64,000 bases of DNA. It comes from a bacterium. Lineage in GTDB: Bacteria > CLD3 > SB21. Of this stretch, positions 10,221-17,946 are shown in pieces (positions within the stretch are counted from its first letter, which is position 1; each line of letters begins with the position of its first letter). The notes beneath the pieces were generated by a model. It saw only the letters and a list, made by a program, of their open reading frames with translations. It was not told the DNA's origin and did no database searches. The stretch is taken from positions 186,001 through 250,000 of the forward strand of contig JABWCP010000002.1 of the NCBI GenBank assembly GCA_013360215.1, written 5' to 3'. The translations under genes and the position numbers were made by a program.

Positions 10221-11108
10221 TTACTTCTTACGAACATAACGAAAATCATAGGTTACCTGCCAGCTTTTTCCATTATCATCGGAACGTTCAGCAAGTTGGC
10301 GTACCGTATCGGAATCAATCCTAAAAAAACGCAATCTATTTTTCACTATTCCGCCATTCGCCAAAGCTGATTCTCCGTAAAAATCCATTACACCTTCGGA
10401 ATATTGCCCATAAAATTCAGAAACATTGCCATTGCTAGCGATCCATATCTGCCGCCATATTTTTTTCTGTTTATCATAAAAATTAATACTCTTTCCGGAA
10501 CCTCCCAAAGAACCGGTCCAGTTTTCGAACAATAAACAACCTTCTGTTAATTTTTGAATCGTATTCGTACCAGCTTTTTGCCCGGCGATATTAAACACAT
10601 CCCATTCACCGATCCAAAAATCAAATTGACGAAATAATGAATCATATTCGCAAGGTCTTGCAGCACGATCTAATGATAGGACTAAATCATCAAATCTCCG
10701 GGAATGGAGAGGTTTCAAATCGTTATCCTTGCGAACCTGCGTTGCGGTAAACCATCCGCTTTGCGTCGCTTTTTCAAGCCAGTACCACGCTGTATCTTTT
10801 TCACCGGATAGAGCAAATGTACAAGCGGCATTATACATACCTACCGGATCCTGAGCCATAGATAAGTATTGACGGTATGTCTGCGACGCGTTTTTGTAAG
10901 CCCCCTGTTGATAATACGACGTTGCGAGGCGATTCCAAAATTTTGCTTCTCCGGGTTGACTCTTGCACAACTGCAAATATAACTTTACGGAAGTTGCCCA
11001 GTCTGAGGCCTTATAAGCCGATTCCGCTTTTTCAAGAATATCCACTTGTGTTTGAGAAACTGCAAAATTGACGATTGGAATGATCAAAATTAAAATAAAA
11101 AAACGCAT
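10221..11108 (-). CDS. Exported TPR protein with DUF1579-like C-terminal domain
   Basis: 295 aa with a signal peptide (MRFFILILIIPIVNFAVSQ) and AGGAGG 7 bases before the ATG. Residues 25-140 form two or three TPR-like helical pairs (AESAYKASDWATSVKLYLQL, YYQQGAYKNASQTYRQYL). From about residue 150 there is a beta-rich domain beginning FDFWIGEWDVF and containing repeated Trp/Gly turns, the pattern of DUF1579-like exported proteins. It lies 29 bp upstream of the sensor kinase on the same strand, so it may be co-transcribed and could modify or present the signal. Function unknown. Confidence 0.7.
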   Translation of the reverse strand: MRFFILILIIPIVNFAVSQTQVDILEKAESAYKASDWATSVKLYLQLCKSQPGEAKFWNRLATSYYQQGAYKNASQTYRQYLSMAQDPVGMYNAACTFALSGEKDTAWYWLEKATQSGWFTATQVRKDNDLKPLHSRRFDDLVLSLDRAARPCEYDSLFRQFDFWIGEWDVFNIAGQKAGTNTIQKLTEGCLLFENWTGSLGGSGKSINFYDKQKKIWRQIWIASNGNVSEFYGQYSEGVMDFYGESALANGGIVKNRLRFFRIDSDTVRQLAERSDDNGKSWQVTYDFRYVRKK

Positions 11109-11193
11109 AAGCGCCTCCTGATGTATAAAATCAAAATACGTTTATGCGTTTGTAGATTAACTCACCAATAGTGGTGATTTTAACAAATTAAAA

Positions 11194-11721
11194 CTACTCT
11201 TCGATAACTAGCCGGTTATCAATTACAGCGGCGGATGTATGAGCGTCCACTAAAAACTCTGCACGTCGGCGTTCGGACTGGACCGTCACTTTGCCGGCTA
11301 AAATAACTGAATTATTTTGCACAATCACATGTACCGGAAGGTCGGCAGCCAATACATACTTTCTGAACATGGCATCACGATAAATCGCACTTAACGCGCG
11401 CCCGGCCAATTCATCTGATCCATTAGAAACGGTGATTTCATTCGTAATTTCCTTTATACCAGGTACCTGCTCTACCGCTTTTTGGATTTTATCAGTTTTC
11501 CAATACCCGCTAACCCAACCGTTTAATATAACTACTCCTTCCGATACTTCGACGTTTACATAGTCACGTGCTCCGTACCATACGATACCTTGAATTTTAT
11601 TTTCTACTGCATGCTTCAAAGCGGCATCATCCGGAGATTCAGAATTTTCAGTTTGACCCCACACGACACTTCCGGTTAAAAAAAACACAAACACCATTGC
11701 GATCCAGCGAATTTCTCTCAT
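11194..11721 (-). CDS. Exported protein with two BON domains
   Basis: 175 aa with a signal peptide ending VVWGQ and AAAGGAG upstream of the ATG. Two BON modules are visible: about 30-100 (ALKHAVENKIQGI...VEVSEGVVILNGWV..VPGIKEITNEITV) and about 105-175 (LSAIYRDAMFRKYVLA...VIVQNNSVILAGKV). Each has the Gly-containing beta-turn of the family. BON domains bind membranes or are found in OsmY, secretins and channels, so this is probably a periplasmic envelope-stress or membrane-binding protein. A 85-bp gap separates it from the downstream TPR gene on the same strand. Confidence 0.88.
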   Translation of the reverse strand: MREIRWIAMVFVFFLTGSVVWGQTENSESPDDAALKHAVENKIQGIVWYGARDYVNVEVSEGVVILNGWVSGYWKTDKIQKAVEQVPGIKEITNEITVSNGSDELAGRALSAIYRDAMFRKYVLAADLPVHVIVQNNSVILAGKVTVQSERRRAEFLVDAHTSAAVIDNRLVIEE

Positions 11722-11777
11722 AACGCGGCTCCTTTCGTCATTTTATTGTTAGACAGAGCAAGCGTTAAGAGGTTTAA

Positions 11778-12497
11778 TCATTCCGCGGCCATTGCAGCGA
11801 TTTCGCTCAAAGATAGGGCGCGGCTATAAATTCTGATATCATCCAGACGCCCTGCGAATGTATCTGCGTTAAGACCTGTACGTGTTCCAATCAAAAGCAG
11901 ATTTTTATCGCTGGTCAATGCATTACTTTTTTGTAACGTATCAACCGGTGAACCATTAATATAAAAAATCATGGATTCGCCGTCATATGTACCAGCCAAA
12001 TGCATCCAGGTTTGTAAAGGATACCCGCCGCTTTTGTATGTAAAATTTGTTCCAATGCGAAATCCACGATCGCCATTACCGGCAAGGTATAATTCAAATA
12101 CAGGAACAGCTAAGCCGCCTCCTTTACGAACGACAATTTGGCTTTTCAGTGAATCCGTTCTCACCCATGCAGTTACGGTCAGTGAATCGTCAAATTGAAA
12201 ATTAGAAGTATCATTGACACTGATAAAATCAGAGTTCCCATTAAAATACATCGCTTTTCCTACTTGGTCGTGACGATCATGTGCCGAAATTGCCCCCGAA
12301 ACAACACCATCGCTATGGGAACTACCGGCATCGTACGCGTTTCCATCTAATGGGTAATACGCCACAAGCCCCGGTTCGTTATTTACAGTATTATCATCTG
12401 TGTCTTTAGTGTTATTGTCATCACACGATAACAGTCCTAATAACCCCATAATAAAAGAAAAAGCTACAACCCTTTTAATACAATGAAATCTTTTCAT
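11778..12497 (-). CDS. LamG-like (concanavalin A-like) lipoprotein
   Basis: 239 aa. Lipoprotein signal with lipobox LLSC (Cys about 25), then an Asp/Asn/Thr-rich spacer that suggests surface exposure. Residues 42-235 are one LamG/concanavalin-like jelly roll (start LVAYYPLDGNAYDAG; DSLTVTAWVRTD; HLAGTYDGESMIFYINGSPV; end GRLDDIRIYSRALS), the layout used for carbohydrate or protein binding. GAGGGAAAAATG marks the start. It may be the substrate-binding partner of neighbouring secreted proteins, but this is inference; no catalytic Glu pair is evident. Confidence 0.85.
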   Translation of the reverse strand: MKRFHCIKRVVAFSFIMGLLGLLSCDDNNTKDTDDNTVNNEPGLVAYYPLDGNAYDAGSSHSDGVVSGAISAHDRHDQVGKAMYFNGNSDFISVNDTSNFQFDDSLTVTAWVRTDSLKSQIVVRKGGGLAVPVFELYLAGNGDRGFRIGTNFTYKSGGYPLQTWMHLAGTYDGESMIFYINGSPVDTLQKSNALTSDKNLLLIGTRTGLNADTFAGRLDDIRIYSRALSLSEIAAMAAE

Positions 12498-12505
12498 TTT
12501 TCCCT

Positions 12506-12538
12506 CATATTGTTTTGTTTATTTATACAAACAATATG
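12506..12538. repeat. Inverted repeat before the LamG lipoprotein gene
   Basis: Ten-base perfect arms (CATATTGTTT / AAACAATATG) separated by 13 AT-rich bases, 9 bp upstream of the LamG start codon and next to its Shine-Dalgarno. It may be an operator or an mRNA hairpin that limits translation. No regulator is identified. Confidence 0.45.
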
Positions 12539-12594
12539 GATGGTTATCGCGATCAGAGCACCTGCATTATGATGTAGTACGCATCAAAAAACAA

Positions 12595-12624
12595 AAAACC
12601 CGATACACTGAAGTATCGGGTTTT
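12595..12624 (-). terminator. Intrinsic terminator of the erpA-like gene
   Basis: A 12-bp stem AAAACCCGATAC / GTATCGGGTTTT with a 6-nt loop; reading on the minus strand it is followed by a T-rich run. It lies 19 bp after the stop of the A-type Fe-S carrier gene. Confidence 0.85.
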
Positions 12625-12643
12625 ATATAAAACTACTGGAAAT

Positions 12644-12997
12644 CTATGCAGAAAATGAACTACCGCAGCCGCACGTTTTTTTGGCATTAGGGTTATTGAA
12701 AACAAAACCGCGTCCGTTTAACCCATCTTGAAAGTCAAGCGTGACGCCTTTGAGATATAACATACTCTTGTAATCAACGGCAACTTTGACTGCGCCGAAT
12801 TCCAATATCGTATCGTTTTCAGAAATGGTTTCATCAAAAGCTAACGAATATTGAAAACCAGAGCAACCACCGCCTTGAACACCCATACGCAATGTATAAT
12901 TTTCAGGAATACTTTGTTCGCGCATGATCGAACCGATTTCTTCAATAGCACGTTGTGTAATCACCACATCGTTAACGGCTTCCATAGTTTCTGTCAT
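12644..12997 (-). CDS. erpA: A-type iron-sulfur cluster carrier (ErpA/IscA/HesB family)
   Basis: 117 aa. One HesB/IscA domain with the three cluster-ligand cysteines in their usual places: GGGCSGFQY near residue 45 and TCGCGSSF near the C-terminus. It accepts Fe-S clusters and passes them to apo-proteins in the cytoplasm. AAGGAGATAATATC lies before the ATG. It is transcribed away from feoAB from a clear promoter, and iron import next to Fe-S delivery makes sense. The symbol erpA is the best family fit, but IscA or SufA cannot be excluded from sequence. Confidence 0.9.
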   Translation of the reverse strand: MTETMEAVNDVVITQRAIEEIGSIMREQSIPENYTLRMGVQGGGCSGFQYSLAFDETISENDTILEFGAVKVAVDYKSMLYLKGVTLDFQDGLNGRGFVFNNPNAKKTCGCGSSFSA

Positions 12998-13053
12998 GAT
13001 ATTATCTCCTTAAACCACTGTTTGATCTATAATTAGGTGTTTTCAATGAAACT

Positions 13054-13082
13054 AATGTAGAATAAAAAAATTCCCTTGTCAA
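13054..13082 (-). promoter_or_regulatory. Sigma-70-type promoter of the erpA-like gene
   Basis: On the minus strand: TTGACA, 17-bp spacer, TACATT. The predicted start of transcription is about 13047, giving a 50-nt leader with a good Shine-Dalgarno. Confidence 0.75.
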
Positions 13083-13112
13083 GCATTTTCCTGACGTATA
13101 TCATTGTTTCTC

Positions 13113-13141
13113 TTGACTGGTTGACTGTATTATTCTATATT
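13113..13141 (+). promoter_or_regulatory. Sigma-70-type promoter of feoAB
   Basis: TTGACT at 13113-13118, 17 bp, TATATT at 13136-13141. The predicted +1 (about 13148) falls inside the left arm of the palindrome at 13143-13183, so a protein bound there would block initiation. Confidence 0.7.
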
Positions 13142-13142
13142 C

Positions 13143-13183
13143 ATTTCATTAAGATTGAGACGCAGTCTCAATCTTAATGAAAT
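13143..13183. promoter_or_regulatory. 41-bp perfect palindrome, candidate iron-responsive operator of feoAB
   Basis: Two 19-bp arms, perfectly complementary, centred on GCA (core TTGAGAC GCA GTCTCAA). It begins two bases after the predicted -10 box and covers +1. Position and symmetry fit a metalloregulator site (Fur, DtxR/MntR-like or similar) that switches iron uptake off when iron is replete. It does not match the E. coli Fur or DtxR consensus base for base, so the protein is unknown. As RNA it would form a very stable hairpin at the extreme 5' end. Confidence 0.6.
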
Positions 13184-13209
13184 TGTTAAACTTTAAAGAA
13201 ATTTTAGCT

Positions 13210-13455
13210 ATGACGTCGAACAAATTGAAAACTGTAGCACAACTCGGATGCGGCGAATGTGCTGTTATTTGTAAAATCAGCGGCGAACATCTTGAAAACG
13301 ATAACACATGTATACGTTTGATGGAAATGGGATTTACGCCGGGACAAGAAGTCAAAGTTATCGCCAAGTCCCCTTTTCGATGCCCTATGGCGGTTTCTGT
13401 TCGGGGTACAGTAATAGCGCTTCGTAAAAATGAAGCGGAATGCATTCATATATGA
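13210..13455 (+). CDS. feoA: Ferrous iron transport protein A
   Basis: 81 aa from the ATG at 13210. An in-frame ATG at 13177 lies inside the palindrome's right arm and has no ribosome site, so the shorter form, which matches the usual 75-85 aa, is preferred. It has the SH3-like FeoA fold pattern: QLGCGECAVICKISG at the start, then RLMEMGFTPGQEVKVIAKSPF, then PMAVSVRGTVIALRKNEA. It is a small cytoplasmic accessory of the FeoB Fe(II) transporter. Its stop overlaps feoB by ATGA. Expression is probably iron-controlled through the upstream palindrome. Confidence 0.93.
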   Translation: MTSNKLKTVAQLGCGECAVICKISGEHLENDNTCIRLMEMGFTPGQEVKVIAKSPFRCPMAVSVRGTVIALRKNEAECIHI

Positions 13456-15500
13456 CGGATTCGGGTTTGCCATCGGATTGTCATACGCCATCTTCGAACT
13501 CTGTTGCGGGTACCAGCAGCAACACTAGCTTTCGCATCACACTTATCGGCCAACCTAACTCCGGTAAAACCACTTTATTTAATATCCTTACCGGCTCACA
13601 TTTTAAAACTTCTAATTATCCGGGTACGACGGTCGAATTTCTTGTTGGTCGTATGCACGAACGTTTTAAATGCGACGCCCAAGTTATTGATTCGCCCGGT
13701 ATCAACAGTTTAACTCCGCAGTCGTTGGACGAAAAAGTTTCTGTCGACTCGTTATTTTTAGATCCCAATTACCGACATCCTGATCTTGTCCTTGTTACAG
13801 CGGACGCCACTCAGCTCTCCCGCCAACTTTATCTGGTTAAGCAACTTATTGATGCAGGTTTTCCGGTCATTGTCGCTCTTACGATGAATGATTTACTCCA
13901 AAAACGCGGTTTTTCGGTAGATACAACTTTGCTATCGGAACGACTCGGAACTCCTGTCGTAAAAACGTACGGGCATACGGAAAACGGCGTGGCTGAATTA
14001 GCTGAAGCCATACGTGGTTTTTTAGCAGTCACGCAAAAATACATATTACCTCCTATCCCCAGGCTCCAATCGGAATCAGCGGTAATGGAATTGTACCGAA
14101 TAACTGAATCCATAGAGAAAGAGGTAATACGCCCCTTTTCTGTCAAGCCCGACATCCACGCTATCAATCATGCTGTATTTAATACGCGTACCATCGAACC
14201 GGATGAAACATCTTTAAAACTGGACAGAATTTTTCTACACCCGATTTGGGGTATGTTCTTTTTTGTTTTTTTTATGGCGCTTATTTTTACGTCCGTTTTT
14301 TGGTTGGCCCAACCGATGATGGATGTGATTTCAGAGGGATTTGATGCACTAGCCAATCTCTCAAAATCTTGGCTCCCATCATCGCATTGGTTTGGTAACC
14401 TCATCGCTGATGGTTTAATCGCCGGTATGGGTACCGTGATGACCTTTGTTCCTCAAATTGTAATTCTTTTTTTACTCATGGGGATGCTTGAGGATTCCGG
14501 TTACCTATCTCGCGGCGCCATGCTCATTGACAAACCGCTATCCAAGATCGGACTCAACGGTCGTTCGTTTGTTCCGATGCTTTCGGGCTTTGCTTGCGCG
14601 ATACCGGCGACTATGGCCGCCCGTACTATCCCCAATCAGCGGGAACGATTGCTTACGATTTTTATAATACCGCTGATGACATGCAGTGCGCGATTACCGG
14701 TGTACGCATTGCTTTTAGGTTTTCTGATGCCTCCGGATCGTCCTTGGCTGAGCGGATTGATTCTAGCCGGCATTTATTTTGTAAGTCTTATCAATGGTGC
14801 ACTCGTAGCGGGTATTGTCAGTCGTTTTATTAAAGAAAAAACACCGTCCGGTTTTATGCTTGAATTGCCGGCTTACCGCAAACCTATACTACGATTTATA
14901 CTGCGTAATACATTTCAGCGTTCAGTTTCATACATCCAAAACGCCGGTACGACGATCATATTATGCTCGATCATCATCTGGGGGCTTACCTATTTTCCCA
15001 ATGCAAACCCGGAAATCACCGACGAAGCCAAAGCTTCCGGAAATGTCGAACAATGGATCGCCGGAGAACGCACTAGCTCCTCGTATGCTGCGATGGTTGG
15101 TCGATGGATCGAACCCGCATTAATACCACTTGGCTGGGATTGGCGTGTCGGCGTGGGCATGATTTCCGCTTTTGCTGCACGTGAAGTTTTCGTCAGTGCG
15201 ACGGCCCTGACATTTCACATTGCGGAAGATGATGAAGATAATATGCAGCAGTCATTGATTAATTCTATGAGAACCGCCCGGCACGAGCAGACGGGTAAAC
15301 CCGTATTTACGGTTTCTTCGGTCGTGGCCATTGTAATATTTTTTATGTTTGCATTACAATGTACATCTACGCTCGCCGTTGTGCGCAAAGAAACAGGTTC
15401 GTGGAAAATGCCTTTGATCCAACAAGTAGCATTTACATCTATCGGTTATGGATTAGGATGGCTGGCGGTTGTATTGCTTAACGCCGTGGGAATCGCTTAA
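13452..15500 (+). CDS. feoB: Ferrous iron transporter FeoB
   Basis: 682 aa from the ATG that overlaps the feoA stop; a start 4 codons earlier (13440) is possible. N-terminal G domain: G1 GQPNSGKTT, G2-region YPGTTVE, G3 DSPG, G4 read as TMND where NMxD is usual. A helical GDI-like stretch follows (about 190-260), then about 8 membrane helices with the two Gate motifs (SGFACAIPATMAARTI with the pore Cys; LQCTSTLAVVRKETG). It imports Fe(II) across the inner membrane with GTP-coupled gating. The G4 Asn-to-Thr change could alter guanine specificity. The stop is 7 bp from the convergent bfd-like gene, leaving no room for a terminator. feoC is absent. Confidence 0.96.
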   Translation: MTDSGLPSDCHTPSSNSVAGTSSNTSFRITLIGQPNSGKTTLFNILTGSHFKTSNYPGTTVEFLVGRMHERFKCDAQVIDSPGINSLTPQSLDEKVSVDSLFLDPNYRHPDLVLVTADATQLSRQLYLVKQLIDAGFPVIVALTMNDLLQKRGFSVDTTLLSERLGTPVVKTYGHTENGVAELAEAIRGFLAVTQKYILPPIPRLQSESAVMELYRITESIEKEVIRPFSVKPDIHAINHAVFNTRTIEPDETSLKLDRIFLHPIWGMFFFVFFMALIFTSVFWLAQPMMDVISEGFDALANLSKSWLPSSHWFGNLIADGLIAGMGTVMTFVPQIVILFLLMGMLEDSGYLSRGAMLIDKPLSKIGLNGRSFVPMLSGFACAIPATMAARTIPNQRERLLTIFIIPLMTCSARLPVYALLLGFLMPPDRPWLSGLILAGIYFVSLINGALVAGIVSRFIKEKTPSGFMLELPAYRKPILRFILRNTFQRSVSYIQNAGTTIILCSIIIWGLTYFPNANPEITDEAKASGNVEQWIAGERTSSSYAAMVGRWIEPALIPLGWDWRVGVGMISAFAAREVFVSATALTFHIAEDDEDNMQQSLINSMRTARHEQTGKPVFTVSSVVAIVIFFMFALQCTSTLAVVRKETGSWKMPLIQQVAFTSIGYGLGWLAVVLLNAVGIA

Positions 15501-15506
15501 AAACGA

Positions 15507-15695
15507 TTACTCATTAACTTCAAATCGTGTCTGACCGGTCGCCAGCATTCGTCGAATATAGGGATGACATAATTTACAACGTACGCCGACTAAAACCCGC
15601 TCTTGTAATTCTTCCAATGTCTTACAGCGATATGCTGCAGCTACTTTTTTGAGCTCTTCAAATTCTTTATCAAAACAAACGCAACGTGTGATCAT
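15507..15695 (-). CDS. BFD-like [2Fe-2S] protein
   Basis: 62 aa. Four cysteines in the spacing C5-x-C7-x32-C40-x2-C43, the same as the [2Fe-2S] fold of bacterioferritin-associated ferredoxin (Bfd). A short helical middle (EFEELKKVAAAYRC...LEELQERV) fits the helix-turn-helix of that fold. The start codon overlaps the cobalamin adenosyltransferase stop by ATGA, so the two are made together. In this setting it may deliver electrons for the Co(II)-to-Co(I) step rather than serve bacterioferritin; no bacterioferritin is in the window. Its nearness to feoB is convergent, not operonic. Confidence 0.82.
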   Translation of the reverse strand: MITRCVCFDKEFEELKKVAAAYRCKTLEELQERVLVGVRCKLCHPYIRRMLATGQTRFEVNE

Positions 15696-16246
15696 TCGTC
15701 AACCGGCTTTTTCCACACGGTATCCGCAATGCCTGCCTTCGCATTTTCCCAGCGCGCCAAAACAAATAAAAGGTCGGAAAGCCGATTAAGATATGTCAAT
15801 ACATGTTCATTGATCGTCTCCTCCTTCGACAGTTTTACTGTCAATCGTTCGGTCCTGCGGCAAACATTTCGCGCCAAATGGAGGTATGACGAGGCCCGTG
15901 TGCCTCCAGGTAGAATAAAATTCGTCAGCTCCGGTAACCGCGCATCAAAACTATCAATCCGTTTTTCGATTTGCAGGGTATTTTCGGCTTTTATCCTAAC
16001 AATGTATTCACTTTTAACGTCCATCGGGGTTGCCAAATCTGCTCCCAGAATAAATAATTCGTTTTGTATCGCCGCATATACCGTATCCAATTCGTCATCT
16101 TCACTATGGCATCGCACTAGACCCATGACGCTGTTTAGTTCGTCAACGGTACCATACGATTCGATTCGAGTAGCATCTTTTTGAACGCGTCCGGCACCAA
16201 ATAAACCCGTCGTGCCATCGTCGCCCGTTTTCGTGTAGATTTTCAT
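15692..16246 (-). CDS. PduO-type cob(I)alamin adenosyltransferase
   Basis: 184 aa, the normal length. The ATP-binding N-terminus MKIYTKTGDDGTTGLFGAGR is followed by ESYGTVDELNS and by the C-terminal helices LARNVCRRTERLTVKLS and LTYLNRLSDLLFVLARWEN, all PduO/MMAB hallmarks. It transfers adenosyl from ATP to Co(I) corrinoid, making coenzyme B12 in the cytoplasm. It starts 5 bp after the upstream propeller lipoprotein stop, so it belongs to the riboswitch-controlled B12 unit, and it couples to the BFD-like gene. This implies the cell makes AdoCbl from scavenged corrinoid. Confidence 0.95.
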   Translation of the reverse strand: MKIYTKTGDDGTTGLFGAGRVQKDATRIESYGTVDELNSVMGLVRCHSEDDELDTVYAAIQNELFILGADLATPMDVKSEYIVRIKAENTLQIEKRIDSFDARLPELTNFILPGGTRASSYLHLARNVCRRTERLTVKLSKEETINEHVLTYLNRLSDLLFVLARWENAKAGIADTVWKKPVDE

Positions 16247-16251
16247 AGATT

Positions 16252-17247
16252 TTATGGTAGTAAAATTGAACTTGGTGTTATACCTACCGGATATCGTTTG
16301 CGAATAGTTCCGTCTTTACGAATCCAATATACGTAACCATTGCGCAAAAAATCTTGCGCATCGGCTGCTAATACGTCTTCACCTAACGGCACTCCAACGA
16401 AATAACTACCCGCTAAAGTGGTTTTGATATCGGCTCTCATATCGTATCGTACAATGGCGTTGTTGCTTCGCGTGTTATAAACCAAAACAGAATCATGCAT
16501 ACGAACAAAAGTAGGATTGATACCGGAGACTATTTCAGAAGTAATCATTTTAGTCAAGGGGTCCCATTCTACTATTTTACCAGCGCTAGAATTTTTACCG
16601 GTATAAGCGATATAAACCTTACCGGCAGGATTATTAGCCCATACGGAAACGGCCAGTGAACCGATAGCATACGCATTGACGTCCGACATAGTTATGTCAA
16701 TCAAACTGATCACACTATCTTTTGATAATACTCCATCCGGCGATCGGCTATTGGATACGATCAAAAATCCGTTGAGCGCTGTTATTTCATCCGGTCTATG
16801 GCTGAGTTTATAACGGTGCGTTTCCGTATAATCGGCGGCATCATACGCTATAACCAAACTGTCAAAATACGAGGTCACATACACATTATTCTGGTACAGA
16901 ACGCCATTACGCGGGCTTTCGATGCCAGTAATCGTGTGCATGGCTTTAAGTGTTCTGCGGTGCAGGATACTGATTTTATCGGAGCCCGTCATCATCAGCC
17001 AAGCTGTGGAATCAGTAAAAACCGCGCTGTGAACGGCGCTTCCGTTCAGATAAGAACCTGTGGCGTTTGAAAAAGTTGTATCTTCATACAGTGTGTCAAG
17101 CAACGTAATGGAAGCATTGTTAGCCCCATAATTACCTTCATTGATAATCCATACACTCGACAAACCGCTCGGTATGGCCGAAAAGGAATCATCGCTCTCA
17201 TTACAACTCATAGAAAAAAAAATCCCCACGGCGAAAATGTATAACAT
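16252..17247 (-). CDS. BtuG-like beta-propeller lipoprotein (copy 2)
   Basis: 331 aa from the ATG at 17247; a longer frame would overlap the upstream gene's coding end and lacks a signal. Lipobox MSC (FFSMSC). The mature protein starts WIINEGNYGANNASITLLDT, close to the LNEGSFGAGNGDVTLY start of the paralogue at 17947, and continues as YncE/DUF5074-like repeats typical of a seven-bladed propeller (for example SPRNGVLYQNNVYVTSYFDS). Surface propellers of this kind (BtuG) bind B12 very tightly and hand it to BtuB in Bacteroides. Placement in a B12-riboswitch unit supports that role here. Direct B12 binding is inferred. Confidence 0.78.
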   Translation of the reverse strand: MLYIFAVGIFFSMSCNESDDSFSAIPSGLSSVWIINEGNYGANNASITLLDTLYEDTTFSNATGSYLNGSAVHSAVFTDSTAWLMMTGSDKISILHRRTLKAMHTITGIESPRNGVLYQNNVYVTSYFDSLVIAYDAADYTETHRYKLSHRPDEITALNGFLIVSNSRSPDGVLSKDSVISLIDITMSDVNAYAIGSLAVSVWANNPAGKVYIAYTGKNSSAGKIVEWDPLTKMITSEIVSGINPTFVRMHDSVLVYNTRSNNAIVRYDMRADIKTTLAGSYFVGVPLGEDVLAADAQDFLRNGYVYWIRKDGTIRKRYPVGITPSSILLP

Positions 17248-17290
17248 CAATTTCAACCGTGAGGTGTAAAAAAATAAAGCGCTCAAATTA

Positions 17291-17848
17291 TTATCCGTGA
17301 ATAGGCGCTGATTGGCGACTGAGCTTTGTAACGATAAAATGAACTGCTTCATATAGTCCGACAAATACCACGATAAAAAACATATCCCCGGCCAATGCAT
17401 TTTTGAAAAAAGGAATCGCCATAATATAGCTTTGCATCAAGCCGGATATATCTTTGGTATATTCCGGAATTACAAGCCACGCTGCAAAATTGGTTGTCAG
17501 ATAAAAAAGTACCGATGAGGCTAAGGTACCACCGCCTACGGCCATGGCAAACTGTTTCTTGTTTTCATAGACATTACGAACTCGGGTTCCAATCCATGAG
17601 CTGACTAATATCGAAGCATAAACAACCGGTGAAGTCCAATCCATTCCGAGAAAAAGGTCGGCTACGATCATTGACGCTAACGGTAATCCGTACGCCAACG
17701 AGCGATTCAAATAGATCCCACCAAAAATCGCCATCGCAGTTACCGGAACAAAGTTCCAAGGATGCGGCATAAGGCGATACCCTACAATTAACAAAACCGT
17801 CACCAGTGTAGGAACAAACCTCAGCATGTTTGACGTGCGCATTGTCAT
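17291..17848 (-). CDS. DUF6580-like membrane protein, candidate B12 transport component
   Basis: 185 aa. The ATG at 17848 is chosen because AAAAGG lies 8 bases before it; the frame is open 34 codons further. About six hydrophobic helices, beginning with FVPTLVTVLLIVGYRLMPHP; the WNFVPVTAMAIFGGIYL and PLASMIVADLFLG segments resemble the DUF6580 family and the general size and layout of ECF S components. No cysteine, so it lacks the cobalt-liganding Cys of BtuM. It lies between two B12-type propeller lipoproteins and no BtuCD genes are near, so it may carry corrinoid across the inner membrane. Family moderately sure, substrate inferred. Confidence 0.7.
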   Translation of the reverse strand: MTMRTSNMLRFVPTLVTVLLIVGYRLMPHPWNFVPVTAMAIFGGIYLNRSLAYGLPLASMIVADLFLGMDWTSPVVYASILVSSWIGTRVRNVYENKKQFAMAVGGGTLASSVLFYLTTNFAAWLVIPEYTKDISGLMQSYIMAIPFFKNALAGDMFFIVVFVGLYEAVHFIVTKLSRQSAPIHG

Positions 17849-17946
17849 AATGATTACCTTTTTATTATACGTTATATATGATTTAATGATAAATTTTTTA
17901 TTCACTGCAGACGTGTCAATATAGTTTGCCTTGGATAATTTTGCAA

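Noticed and set aside
13149-13445. Open frame antisense to feoA
   Set aside because: It lies wholly on the opposite strand of a firm gene, shows no domain and has no ribosome site.
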